Assembly (NCBI GenBank): GCA_023375785.1
Contig: SZWC01006885.1
Span: 104,499-124,938, forward strand
Source of the DNA: Penium margaritaceum
Lineage: Eukaryota > Streptophyta > Zygnematophyceae > Desmidiales > Peniaceae
Direction: 5' to 3'
DNA length: 20,440 nt
How positions within the stretch are numbered: the stretch's first letter is position 1; each line of letters starts with the position of its first letter. The notes under the pieces were generated by a model. The model was not told the origin of the DNA, searched no databases, and saw only the letters and a program-made list of their open reading frames with translations. The translations under genes were made by a program, and so were the position numbers. Positions 1 through 10,633 of this stretch are shown in pieces.

Positions 1-436
1 GTTGGGTTGGAAGTTGAGTTGGAAGTTGGGTTGGAAGTTGGGTTGGATGTTGGGTTGGAAGTTGGATTGGATTTTGGGTTGGAAGTTGGATTGAAAGTTG
101 GGTTCAAAGTTGGGTTCGAAGTTGAGTTGAAAGTTGGGTTGGAAGTTGGGTTGGAAGTTGGGTTGCAAGTTGGTTGGAAGTTGGATTGGAAGTTTGGTTG
201 GAAGTTGGATTGGAAGTTGGGTTGGAAGTTGGGTTGGAAGTTGGGTTTGAAGTTGGGATGGAAGTTGGATTGGAAGTTGGGTTGGAAGTTGGGTTAGAAG
301 TTGGGTTGAAAGTTGGGTTGGAAGTTGGGATGGAAGATGGGTTGGAAGTTGGGTTGGAAGTTGGGTTGGAAGTTGGGTTGAAAGCTGGGATATATGTTGG
401 GCTAGCAGTTGGGTTGGAAGTTGGGTTGGAAGTTGG

Positions 437-604
437 GTTCGAAGTTGGGTTGGAAGATGGGATGGAAGTTGGGTAGGAAGTTGGGTTGGAAGTTGGGTTG
501 GAAGTTGGGTTGGAAGTTGGGTTCGAAGTTGGGTTGGAAGATGGGATGGAAGTTGGGTAGGAAGTTGGGTTGGAAGTTGGGTTGGAAGTTGGGTTGGAAT
601 TTAG
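437..604 (+). repeat. local 84-bp tandem duplication in the left arm
   Basis: A seven-monomer block is present twice, starting at 437 and 521 (84 bp, or 7 x 12). Both copies share the same ordered variants: GGTTCGAAG, then GGAAGATGGGATGG, then GGGTAGGAAG. The TTCGAAG plus GAAGATGGGATGG combination also occurs inside the 407-bp HOR downstream, so this block and the HOR probably share an ancestral segment. It is a small example of the unequal exchange that produced the larger HORs. Confidence 0.75.
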
Positions 605-2144
605 GTTGAAAGCTGGGATGAAAGTTGGGATGGAAGTTGGATTGGAAGTTGGGTTGAAAGTTAGGTTGGAAGTTGGATTCGAAGTTGGGTTGGAAGTTGG
701 GTTGGAAGCGAGGTTGGAAGTTGGGTTGGATGTTGGGTTGGCAGTTGGGTTGATAGTTGGGATGGAAGTTAGGATGGAAGTTGGGTTGGAAGTTGGGTTG
801 GAAGTTGGGTTTGAAGTTGGGTTGGAAGTTGGGTTGAAAGCTGGGTTGGAGGCTGGGTTGGAAGCTGGGCTGGAAGTTGGGTTGGAAGTTAGGTTGGAAG
901 TTGGGTTGGAAGTTGGAATGGAAGTTGGGATGGAAGTTGGATTAGAAGTTGGGTTGGAAGTTGGGTTGGAAGTTGGGTTGGAGGTTGGGTTGAAACTTAG
1001 GATGGAAGTTGGGATGGAAGTTGGGTTGGAAGTTGGGTTGGAAGTTGGGTTAGAAGTTGGGTTGGAAGTTTGGTTGTAAGTCTTGTTGGAAGCTGGGTAG
1101 GAAGTTGGGTCGTATGTTGGGTTGGAAGTTGGGTTGGAAGTTGTGTTAAAAGTTGGGTTCGAAGTTGGGTTGGAATTTGGGATGGATGTTGGGTTGGAAG
1201 TTGGGTTCGAAGTTCGGTTGGAAGTTGGGACGGAAGTTGGGACGGAAGTTGGGATTGAAGCTGGGTTGGAAGTTGGGTTGGAAGCTGTGTTGGATGTTGG
1301 GTTGGAAGTTGGTTTGGAAGTTGGGTTGGAATTTGGGTTTCAAGTTGGGTTGGAAGCTGGGTTGGAAGCTGGATTGGAAGTTGGGTTGGAAGCCGGGTTG
1401 GAAGTTGGGTTGGAAGATGGGTTGGAAGTTGGGTTGGAAGTTGGGTTGGAAGTTGGGTTGGAAGTTGGGTTGGAAGTTGGGTTGGACGTTGGGTTGGAAG
1501 TTGGGTTGGAAGTTGGGTTGGAAGTTGGGTTGGAAGTTGGGTTGGAAGTTGGGTTGGAAGTTGGGTTGGAAGTTGGGTTGGAAGTTGGGTTGGACGTTGG
1601 GATGGAAGTTGAGATGGGAGTTGGGTTTTAAGTAAGGATGGAAGTTGGAATGGAAGTTGGGTTATAAGTTGGGTTGGAAGTAAGGTTGGAAGTTGGGTTG
1701 GAAGTTGGGTTGGATGTTGGGTTGGAAGTTGAATTGGAAGTTGGGTTGGAAGCTGGGTTGGAATTTGGGTTGGAATTTGGGTTGGAAGTTGGGTTGGACG
1801 TTTGGTTGGAAGTTTGGTTGGAAGTTTTGTTGGAAGTTTAGTTGGAAGTTGGGTTGGAAGTTGGGATGGAAGTTGGGATGGAAGTTGGGTTGGAATTTGG
1901 GTTAGAAATTGGGTTGGAAGTTGGGCTGGAAGTTGGGTTGGAAGTTGGATTGGAATTTGGGTAGGAAGTTGGGTTGAAAGTTGGATTGGAAGTTGAGTTG
2001 AAAGTTGGGTTGCAAGTTGGGTTGGATGTTCGGTTGGAAGTTGGGTTGCAAGTTGGGTTGGAAGTTGGATTGGAAGTTGGGTTGGAAGTTGGGTTGGAAG
2101 TTGGATTGAGAGTTGGGTTGGAAGTTGGGTTGGAAGTTGGGTTG

Positions 2145-5100
2145 GAAGTTGGGATGGAAGTTGGGTTGGAAGTTGAGTTGGAGGTTGGGTTGGAAGTTGA
2201 GTTCGAAGTTGGGTTGGAAGATGGGATGGAAGTTGGGCTGGAAGTTGGGTTGGAAGTAGGGTTGGAAGTTGGGTTGGAAGTTGGGTTGGCAGTTGGGTTG
2301 GAAGTTGGGTTAGAAGTTGGGTTGGACGTTGGATTGGAAGTTGAGTTGGAAGTTGGGTTGAAAGTTGGGTTGGAAGCTGGGTTGGAAGTTGGGTTGGAAC
2401 GTGGGTTGGAAGTTGGGTTGGAACTTGTGTTGGAAGTTGGGTTGGAAGTTGGGATGGAAGGTGGGTTGGAGGTTGGGTTGGAAGTTGGGTTGGAAGTTGG
2501 GTGGATGTTGGGATGGAAGGTGGGATGGAAGTTGGGTTTGAAATTGGGATGGAAGTTGGGATGGAAGTTGGGTTGGAAGTTGAGTTGGAGGTTGGGTTGG
2601 AAGTTGAGTTCGAAGTTGGGTTGGAAGATGGGATGGAAGTTGGGCTGGAAGTTGGGTTGGAAGTAGGGTTGGAAGTTGGGTTGGAAGTTGGGTTGGCAGT
2701 TGGGTTGGAAGTTGGGTTAGAAGTTGGGTTGGACGTTGGATTGGAAGTTGAGTTGGAAGTTGGGTTGAAAGTTGGGTTGGAAGCTGGGTTGGAAGTTGGG
2801 TTGGAACGTGGGTTGGAAGTTGGGTTGGAACTTGTGTTGGAAGTTGGGTTGGAAGTTGGGATGGAAGGTGGGTTGGAGGTTGGGTTGGAAGTTGGGTTGG
2901 AAGTTGGGTGGATGTTGGGATGGAAGGTGGGATGGAAGTTGGGTTTGAAATTGGGATGGAAGTTGGGATGGAAGTTGGGTTGGAAGTTGAGTTGGAGGTT
3001 GGGTTGGAAGTTGAGTTCGAAGTTGGGTTGGAAGATGGGATGGAAGTTGGGCTGGAAGTTGGGTTGGAAGTAGGGTTGGAAGTTGGGTTGGAAGTTGGGT
3101 TGGCAGTTGGGTTGGAAGTTGGGTTAGAAGTTGGGTTGGACGTTGGATTGGAAGTTGAGTTGGAAGTTGGGTTGAAAGTTGGGTTGGAAGCTGGGTTGGA
3201 AGTTGGGTTGGAACGTGGGTTGGAAGTTGGGTTGGAACTTGTGTTGGAAGTTGGGTTGGAAGTTGGGATGGAAGGTGGGTTGGAGGTTGGGTTGGAAGTT
3301 GGGTTGGAAGTTGGGTGGATGTTGGGATGGAAGGTGGGATGGAAGTTGGGTTTGAAATTGGGATGGAAGTTGGGATGGAAGTTGGGTTGGAAGTTGAGTT
3401 GGAGGTTGGGTTGGAAGTTGAGTTCGAAGTTGGGTTGGAAGATGGGATGGAAGTTGGGCTGGAAGTTGGGTTGGAAGTAGGGTTGGAAGTTGGGTTGGAA
3501 GTTGGGTTGGCAGTTGGGTTGGAAGTTGGGTTAGAAGTTGGGTTGGACGTTGGATTGGAAGTTGAGTTGGAAGTTGGGTTGAAAGTTGGGTTGGAAGCTG
3601 GGTTGGAAGTTGGGTTGGAACGTGGGTTGGAAGTTGGGTTGGAACTTGTGTTGGAAGTTGGGTTGGAAGTTGGGATGGAAGGTGGGTTGGAGGTTGGGTT
3701 GGAAGTTGGGTTGGAAGTTGGGTGGATGTTGGGATGGAAGGTGGGATGGAAGTTGGGTTTGAAATTGGGATGGAAGTTGGGATGGAAGTTGGGTTGGAAG
3801 TTGAGTTGGAGGTTGGGTTGGAAGTTGAGTTCGAAGTTGGGTTGGAAGATGGGATGGAAGTTGGGCTGGAAGTTGGGTTGGAAGTAGGGTTGGAAGTTGG
3901 GTTGGAAGTTGGGTTGGCAGTTGGGTTGGAAGTTGGGTTAGAAGTTGGGTTGGACGTTGGATTGGAAGTTGAGTTGGAAGTTGGGTTGAAAGTTGGGTTG
4001 GAAGCTGGGTTGGAAGTTGGGTTGGAACGTGGGTTGGAAGTTGGGTTGGAACTTGTGTTGGAAGTTGGGTTGGAAGTTGGGATGGAAGGTGGGTTGGAGG
4101 TTGGGTTGGAAGTTGGGTTGGAAGTTGGGTGGATGTTGGGATGGAAGGTGGGATGGAAGTTGGGTTTGAAATTGGGATGGAAGTTGGGATGGAAGTTGGG
4201 TTGGAAGTTGAGTTGGAGGTTGGGTTGGAAGTTGAGTTCGAAGTTGGGTTGGAAGATGGGATGGAAGTTGGGCTGGAAGTTGGGTTGGAAGTAGGGTTGG
4301 AAGTTGGGTTGGAAGTTGGGTTGGCAGTTGGGTTGGAAGTTGGGTTAGAAGTTGGGTTGGACGTTGGATTGGAAGTTGAGTTGGAAGTTGGGTTGAAAGT
4401 TGGGTTGGAAGCTGGGTTGGAAGTTGGGTTGGAACGTGGGTTGGAAGTTGGGTTGGAACTTGTGTTGGAAGTTGGGTTGGAAGTTGGGATGGAAGGTGGG
4501 TTGGAGGTTGGGTTGGAAGTTGGGTTGGAAGTTGGGTGGATGTTGGGATGGAAGGTGGGATGGAAGTTGGGTTTGAAATTGGGATGGAAGTTGGGATGGA
4601 AGTTGGGTTGGAAGTTGAGTTGGAGGTTGGGTTGGAAGTTGAGTTCGAAGTTGGGTTGGAAGATGGGATGGAAGTTGGGCTGGAAGTTGGGTTGGAAGTA
4701 GGGTTGGAAGTTGGGTTGGAAGTTGGGTTGGCAGTTGGGTTGGAAGTTGGGTTAGAAGTTGGGTTGGACGTTGGATTGGAAGTTGAGTTGGAAGTTGGGT
4801 TGAAAGTTGGGTTGGAAGCTGGGTTGGAAGTTGGGTTGGAACGTGGGTTGGAAGTTGGGTTGGAACTTGTGTTGGAAGTTGGGTTGGAAGTTGGGATGGA
4901 AGGTGGGTTGGAGGTTGGGTTGGAAGTTGGGTTGGAAGTTGGGTGGATGTTGGGATGGAAGGTGGGATGGAAGTTGGGTTTGAAATTGGGATGGAAGTTG
5001 GGATGGAAGTTGGGTTGGAAGTTGAGTTGGAGGTTGGGTTGGAAGTTGAGTTCGAAGTTGGGTTGGAAGATGGGATGGAAGTTGGGCTGGAAGTTGGGTT

Positions 5101-5351
5101 GGAAGTAGGGTTGGAAGTTGGGTTGGAAGTTGGGTTGGCAGTTGGGTTGGAAGTTGGGTTAGAAGTTGGGTTGGACGTTGGATTGGAAGTTGAGTTGGAA
5201 GTTGGGTTGAAAGTTGGGTTGGAAGCTGGGTTGGAAGTTGGGTTGGAACGTGGGTTGGAAGTTGGGTTGGAACTTGTGTTGGAAGTTGGGTTGGAAGTTG
5301 GGATGGAAGGTGGGTTGGAGGTTGGGTTGGAAGTTGGGTTGGAAGTTGGGT
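2145..5351 (+). repeat. 407-bp higher-order repeat, about 7.9 copies
   Basis: The landmark GTGGATGTTGGGATGG recurs at 2501, 2908, 3315, 3722, 4129, 4536 and 4943, always exactly 407 bp apart. The first copy is partial: register holds back to about 2145, where 2161 matches 2568. The last copy breaks at about 5351, where GGGTGGATG is replaced by GGGTTCGAAG. The unit is 33 monomers of 12 bp plus one 11-bp monomer (33 x 12 + 11 = 407), so each copy shifts the reading frame by one base. Translations of successive copies look identical, implying recent amplification or homogenisation. The unit carries private variants, including GTTGAGTTCGAAGTT (first at 2196-2210), GGAACGTGGG and GGAACTTGTG. Confidence 0.95.
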
Positions 5352-8052
5352 TCGAAGCTGGGTTGGAAGTTGGGTTGGAAGTTGGGTTGGAAGTTGGGTT
5401 GGATATTGGGTTGAAAGTTGGGTTGGAAGTTGGGTTGGAAGTTTGGTTGGAAGTTTGGTTGGAAGCTGGGTTGGAAGTTGGGTTTTAAGTTGGGTTGAAA
5501 GTTAGGTTGGAAGTTGGGTTGAAAGATGGGTAGAAAGTTGGGTATGACCAAAGAAGTCCACTGTGCGTGGTCAACATTGACAACTCATAACACGAGTCAC
5601 AAATGGTCAGAGGGAGGGACAATGGTTTGGGAATCCTATGTATCGACTAGAAAGGACAAAGAACTTCAATACGTGGTGGCACGGTGTGGCTACTATGCAC
5701 ACCAAACAACTAAACTAGGCATATGTCACTGATCATGACCAACGAGTTTCAGTATGGGTGGTCAACGTTGACAACCTATAACACGAGTCACAAATGGTCA
5801 AAGGGGGAAACAATGGTTTTGGAATATTAGTTTTTAATTAGCAAGGATAACGACCTTCAACAATTAGTAACACGGTGTGGCTACCATGCACAATGACCGA
5901 CAAAAGTAGGCATATGTACTGCCTTTGTCCGAAGAAATTCGCTGTGTGTGGTCAAAGTTGACAACTCATAATACAAGTCACAAATGGTCAGAGGGGTGAA
6001 GGATAGTTTGGGAACACCAGGTATCAACTAGCAAGTACAAGGACCTTCAATAAGTAGTGGCACGATGTGGCTACCACGTACAATGACCAACCAAAATAGG
6101 CATATGTCACTGATCATGACCAAAGAATGTCACTATGTGTGGTCAACTTTGTTAACTCACAACACAAGTCACAAATGGTCGGAGGGAACAACAATGATTT
6201 GTGAATACTAGTTATCGACTAGCAAGTACAAAGACCTTCAATATGTAGTGGCACAGTGTGGTTACCATGCACAGTGACCAACCAAAGTATGCATATGTCA
6301 CTGACCATGACCAAAGAATTTCACCTTATGTGGTCAACATTGATAACTCACAACAAGAGTCACAGATAGCCAGATGGGGGTAACCATGGACTGGGAATAC
6401 TAGCTATCAACTAGAAAGCACAAAGACCTTCAATACGTAGTGACACGACGTGGCAACCATGTACAGTGACAAACCAAAGTAGGCATATGCCACTAACAAT
6501 GACCAAAATAATTTCACAGTGTGTGGTAAATGTTGAAAACTCATAACACGAGTCACAAATACTGAGATGGGGAAACAATGGCTTGGGAACACTAGTTATC
6601 AACTAGCAAGTACAAAGATCTTCAACAAGTATTGGCACGGTGTGGCTAGCGTGTACAGTGACCAACCAAAGGATGCATACGTCACTGATTATGACCAAAG
6701 AAGTCCACAATGTGTGGTCAACATCGACAACTCATAACACGAGTCACAAATGGTCAGAGGGAGAGACAATGGTTTGGGAACCCCAGGTATCGACTAGAAA
6801 GGACAAAGAAGTTCAATACTTGGTGGCACGGTGTGGCTACTATGCACATCAAACAACCAAACTAGGCATATGTCACTGACCATGACCAAAGAATTTCCGT
6901 ATGGGTGGTCAACGTTCACAACCCATAAGACGAGTCACAAATGGTCAGAGGGGGAAACAATGGTTTCGGTATATTAGTTTTCAAGTAGCAAGGACAACGA
7001 CCTTCAATAATTAGTAGCACAGTGTGGCTACCATGCACAATGACCGATCAAAGTAGGCATATGTACTGCCTCTGACCAAAGAAATCCGCTGTGTGTGGTC
7101 AGCGTTGACAACTCATAATACGAGTCACAAATGGTCAGAGGGGGGAACAATGGTTTGGGAACACCAGGTATCAACTAGCAAGCACAAGGACCTTCAATAA
7201 GCAGTGGCACGGTGTGGCTACCATCTACAATGACCAACCAAAGTAGGCATATGTCACTGACCATGACCAAAGAATGTCACTTTGTGTGGTCAACTTTGAC
7301 AACTCAGCACACAAGTCACAAATTGTCAGAGGGGGAAACAATGGATTGTGAATAATAGTTATCGACTAGCAAGTATAAAGACCTTCAATATGCAGTGGCA
7401 CAGTGTGGCTACCATGCACAGTGGCCAACCAAATTATGCATATGTCACTGACCATGACCAAAGAATTTTACTTCATGTGGTCAACGTTGACAACTCACAA
7501 CAAGAGTCACAGATAGTCAGAGGGGGTAACAATGGATTGGGAATACTAGCTATCAACTAGAAAGCACAAAGACCTTCAATACGTAGTGATACGGCATGGC
7601 AACCATGTACAGTGACAAACCAAAGTAGGCATATGCCACTAAGAATGACCAAAATTATTTCACAGTGTGTGGTCAACGTTGAAAACTCATAACACGAGTC
7701 ACAAATGATCAGAGGGGGAAATAATGGATTGGGAACACTAGTTATAAACTAGCAAGTACAAAGACCTTCAACAAGTAGTGGCACGGTGTGGCTAGTGTGT
7801 ACAGTGACCAACCAAAGGATGCATACGTCACTGACTATGACCAAATAAGTCCACCATGTGTGGTCAACATTGACAACTCATAACACGAGTCTAAAACGGT
7901 CACAGGGAGAGACACTGGATTGGGAACCATATGTAGCATCTAGAAAGGACAGAGAACTTCAATACGTAGTGGCACGGTGTGGCTACTATGCACACCGAAC
8001 AACCAAACTAGGCATACGTCATTGATCATCACCAAAAAATTTCAATGTGGGT

Positions 8053-8244
8053 GGTCAACGTTCACAACCCATAACACGAGTCACAAATGCTCATAGGGGG
8101 AAACAATGGTTTTGGAATATTAGTTTTTGACTAGCAAGTACAACGACCTTCAATGAGTAGTAGCACGGTGTGGCTACCATGCACAATGAACGACCAAAGA
8201 AGGCATATGTCACTGACCATGACCAAACGAATGTCACTATGTGT
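8053..8244 (+). repeat. hybrid B/C monomer marking a one-monomer deletion
   Basis: In the third HOR cycle the B monomer at 8053 is followed directly by a D monomer at 8245; type C is missing. The body is type B (TTTTGGAATATTAG, CAACGACCTTCAA, AATGAACGACCAAAG), but the tail is GCATATGTCACTGACCATGACC, as at the end of a C monomer, not the B ending GCATATGTACTGCCTTTGACC. The switch lies roughly between 8150 and 8210. This is what unequal crossing over between a B and a C monomer would leave, and it accounts for the 957-bp HOR interval. Confidence 0.8.
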
Positions 8245-10145
8245 GGTCAACTTTGACAACTCACAACACGAGTCACAAATAGTCACAGGAGGAAAAAATG
8301 GTTTGTGAATACTCGTTATTGACTAACAGGTACAAAGACCTTCACTATATAGTGGCATAGTGTGGCTACCATGCACAGCGACCAACCAAAGTATGCATAT
8401 GTCAGTGACCATGACTACAGAATTTCACTTCATGTGGTCAACGTTGACAACTCACAACAAGAGTCACAGATAGTCAAAGGGGGTAACAATGGTTTGGGAA
8501 CACTAGCTATAAACTAGAAAGCACAAAGACCTTCAATATGTAGTGACACGGCGTGGCAACCATGTACAGTGACAAACTGAAGTAGGCATATGTCACTAAC
8601 CATGACCAAAAGAATTTCACATTGCGTGGTCAACGTTGAAAACTCATAACACGAGTCACAAATGGTCAGAGGGGGAAACAATGGGTTGGGAACACAAGTT
8701 ATCAACTAGCAAGTACAAAGACATTCAACAAGTAGTGGCACGCTGTGGCTAGCGTACACAGTGACCAACCAAAGGATGCATACATCACTGACTATGACCA
8801 AAGAAGTCCACTATGTGTGGTCAACATTGACAACTCATAACACGAGTCACAAATGGTTAGAGGGAGAGACAATGGTCTGGGAACCCTATGTATCGACTAG
8901 AGAGGGCAAAGAACTTCAATACATTGTGGCACGGTGAGGCTATTATGCACACGGAACAACCAAACTAGGCATATGTCACTGACCATGACCAAAAAATATC
9001 AATATGGGTAGTCAACATTCACAAACCATAACACAAGTCACAAATGGTGAGAGGGGAAAACAATGGTTCCGGAATAATAGTTTTCAACTAGAAAGTACAA
9101 CGGCCTTCAGCAAGTAGAAGCTCGGTGTGGCTACCATGCACAATGACCGACCAAAGTACGCATATGTACTGCCTTTGACCAAAGAAATCCGCTGTGTGTG
9201 GTCAACGTTGACAACTCATAATACGAGTCACAAATGGTGAGAGGGGGGACGATGGTTTGGGAACACCAGGTATCAACTAGCAAGTACAAGGACCTTCAAT
9301 AAGTAGTGGCACGGTGTAGCTACCATGTACAATGAACAACCAAAATGGGAATATGTCACTGACCATGACCAAAGTATGTCACTAAGTGTGGTCAACTTTG
9401 ACAACTCATACCACAAGTCACATATGGTCAGAGGGGGAACAATGGTTTGTGAGTACTTGTTATCAACTAGCAATTACAAAGACCTTCAATATGTTGTGGC
9501 ACAATGTGACTACAATGCATAGTGACCAACCAAAGTATGCATATGTCACTGACCATGACCAAAGAATTTAACGTCATGTGGTCAGCATTGACAGCTCACA
9601 ACAAGAGTCACAGATAGTCGGAGGGGGTAACAGTGGTTTGGGAACACTAGCTATCAATTAGAAAGCACAAAATCCTTCAATACATAGTGACACGGCGTGG
9701 AAACCATGTACAGTGACAAACCAAAGTAGGCATATGCCACTAACCATGACCAAACGAAATTCACATTGTGTGGTCAACGTTGAAAACTTATAACACGAGT
9801 CACAAATGGTCAGAGGGGGAAACAATGGGTTGGGGACACTAGTTATCAACTAGCAAGTAAAAAGACCTTCAACAAGTAGTGGCACGGTGTGGCTAGCGTG
9901 CACAGTGACCAACCAAAGGTTGCATACGTCACTGACTATGACCAAAGAGATCCACTATGTGTGGTCTACATTGACAACTCATAACACAAGTCACAAGTGG
10001 TCAGAGGGAGAGACAATGGATTGGGAACCCAATGTAGTGAATAGAAAGGACAAATAACTTCAATAAGTAGTGGCACGGTGTGGCTAGTATGCACACCCAA
10101 CAACCAAACTAGGCATATGTCACTGACCGTGACCAACGAATTTCA

Positions 10146-10153
10146 ATATGAGT
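10146..10153. repeat. left 8-bp target-site duplication (ATATGAGT)
   Basis: The sequence ATATGAGT precedes the element and is repeated immediately after it. The equivalent place in other type B monomers reads ATATGGGT or GTATGGGT, so this is satellite sequence and not part of the element. The preceding base differs on the two sides (A on the left, C on the right), which fixes the duplication at exactly 8 bp. Confidence 0.9.
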
Positions 10154-10170
10154 TAAGGCTGCACACCGGT
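10154..10170 (+). repeat. left terminal inverted repeat of the hAT-like element
   Basis: The left end reads TAAGGCTGCACACCGGT. Compared with the reverse complement of the right end (GACGGGTGCACGCAGGT), 12 of 17 positions agree, including an unbroken TGCAC. The outermost bases do not match perfectly, which suggests an old or decayed copy. Confidence 0.75.
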
Positions 10171-10172
10171 AT

Positions 10173-10281
10173 GGAATCGCGGTTCTGAGATTGGAACCGG
10201 AACCGCGGTTCCGGTTCTAGCTCGGAACCGGAACCGCAGTTCCGGTTCCGGAACCGCGGTTCCTCATGGAACCGCGGTTTT
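10173..10281. repeat. left subterminal GGAACCGCGGTTCC palindrome cluster
   Basis: Perfect 14-bp palindromes lie at 10199-10212 and 10250-10263. Degenerate copies are at 10173-10186 (GGAATCGCGGTTCT), around 10229-10242 (GGAACCGCAGTTCC) and at 10268-10281 (GGAACCGCGGTTTT), with GGTTCCGGTTC linkers between them. Subterminal arrays like this are the likely transposase-binding region, and the cluster could also extrude as a cruciform. Confidence 0.85.
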
Positions 10282-10511
10282 GGTCACGGTCACATAGAAG
10301 TTCCCCTCGTACGCAAGGAATATGAAGCATGATCATCACCCACCATCATGTTTTCTTCAACAAAAATGAGGAAAAATCCCTTCAAGACTCCTCTATTGTA
10401 TATGGATACGTGATTGGAGTGCTCACATGGCATCCAAGAGTGCCACATCAGCAAATAAAGCCCAAAACCCTCCCCTCCCCACTCGTTATCCCCTCCATAG
10501 ACCTGGGTTCA

Positions 10512-10610
10512 GGAACCGCGGTTCCTGGACGGTTCCGGGATCTTGGAACCGGAACCGCGGTTCCCGTTCCGGAACCGGAACCGCGGTTCTGAAACCGCGG
10601 TTCCTGGAAC
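10512..10610. repeat. right subterminal GGAACCGCGGTTCC palindrome cluster
   Basis: Perfect palindromes lie at 10512-10525 and 10551-10564, with near-perfect copies at 10577-10590 and 10591-10604. The cluster mirrors the left one, so the element is roughly symmetrical: motif array, ~230-bp plain interior, motif array. Confidence 0.85.
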
Positions 10611-10625
10611 CTGCGTGCACCCGTC
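10609..10625 (-). repeat. right terminal inverted repeat of the hAT-like element
   Basis: On the + strand this end reads ACCTGCGTGCACCCGTC, the imperfect inverse of the left end. It directly abuts the right target duplication. Confidence 0.75.
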
Positions 10626-10633
10626 ATATGAGT
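10626..10633. repeat. right 8-bp target-site duplication (ATATGAGT)
   Basis: This is the second copy of the target, followed at once by the satellite core GGTCAACGTTGAC. The B monomer resumes in phase here. Its anchor at 10634 minus 480 gives 10154, which is 191 bp after the A anchor at 9963, as expected. Confidence 0.9.

Larger units (their letters stand above)
1..5543 (+). repeat. 12-bp minisatellite, G-rich orientation (left arm)
   Basis: This is a tandem array of GTTGGGTTGGAA and point variants such as GTTGGGATGGAA, GTTGAGTTGGAA, GCTGGGTTGGAA and GTTGGGTTCGAA. The array is already running at base 1, so its left end lies outside the window. The + strand is almost free of C. Bases 1 to about 2144 and 5352 to 5543 are a mosaic of variant monomers, while the middle is homogenised into a 407-bp higher-order repeat. 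The 12-bp period equals four codons, and the consensus has no stop in any of six frames, so it reads as (VGLE)n, (LGWK)n or (WVGS)n forward and (FQPN)n, (SNPT)n or (PTQL)n in reverse. Long open frames here are therefore trivial and are not called as genes. The same family returns in opposite orientation at 12978-19131. Confidence 0.97.
10154..10625. mobile_element. 472-bp non-autonomous hAT-like transposon (MITE)
   Basis: This unique sequence interrupts a type B satellite monomer. It is flanked by an exact 8-bp direct repeat, the hAT-superfamily target-site size. Its ends form an imperfect inverted repeat sharing GG.TGCAC.C..GGT, like the TGCAC-containing ends of plant hAT elements. Both subterminal regions are packed with GGAACCGCGGTTCC-type palindromes, and subterminal motif arrays are a known binding feature of hAT transposases. 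The ~230-bp interior (about 10282-10511) is ordinary mixed sequence with no transposase, so mobility would require a transposase in trans. The 87-codon open frames across it, one per strand, are mostly translated GGAACC repeats and are not credible genes. Excising 480 bp restores the satellite period (1626 to 1146). Only one of seven HOR copies carries it, so it inserted after HOR amplification. Superfamily assignment is by structure, not by homology search. Confidence 0.88.

Noticed and set aside
2501..5488. Seven similar ~190-codon open frames, one per 407-bp copy
   Set aside because: They begin at the GTG of the 11-bp monomer, overlap each other and end at a repeated TAG, so they restate the HOR and are not a gene family.
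1..5543. Telomeric or telomere-like repeat
   Set aside because: GGGTTGG looks superficially telomeric, but the unit is 12 bp and no TTTAGGG or TTAGGG tandem run is seen.
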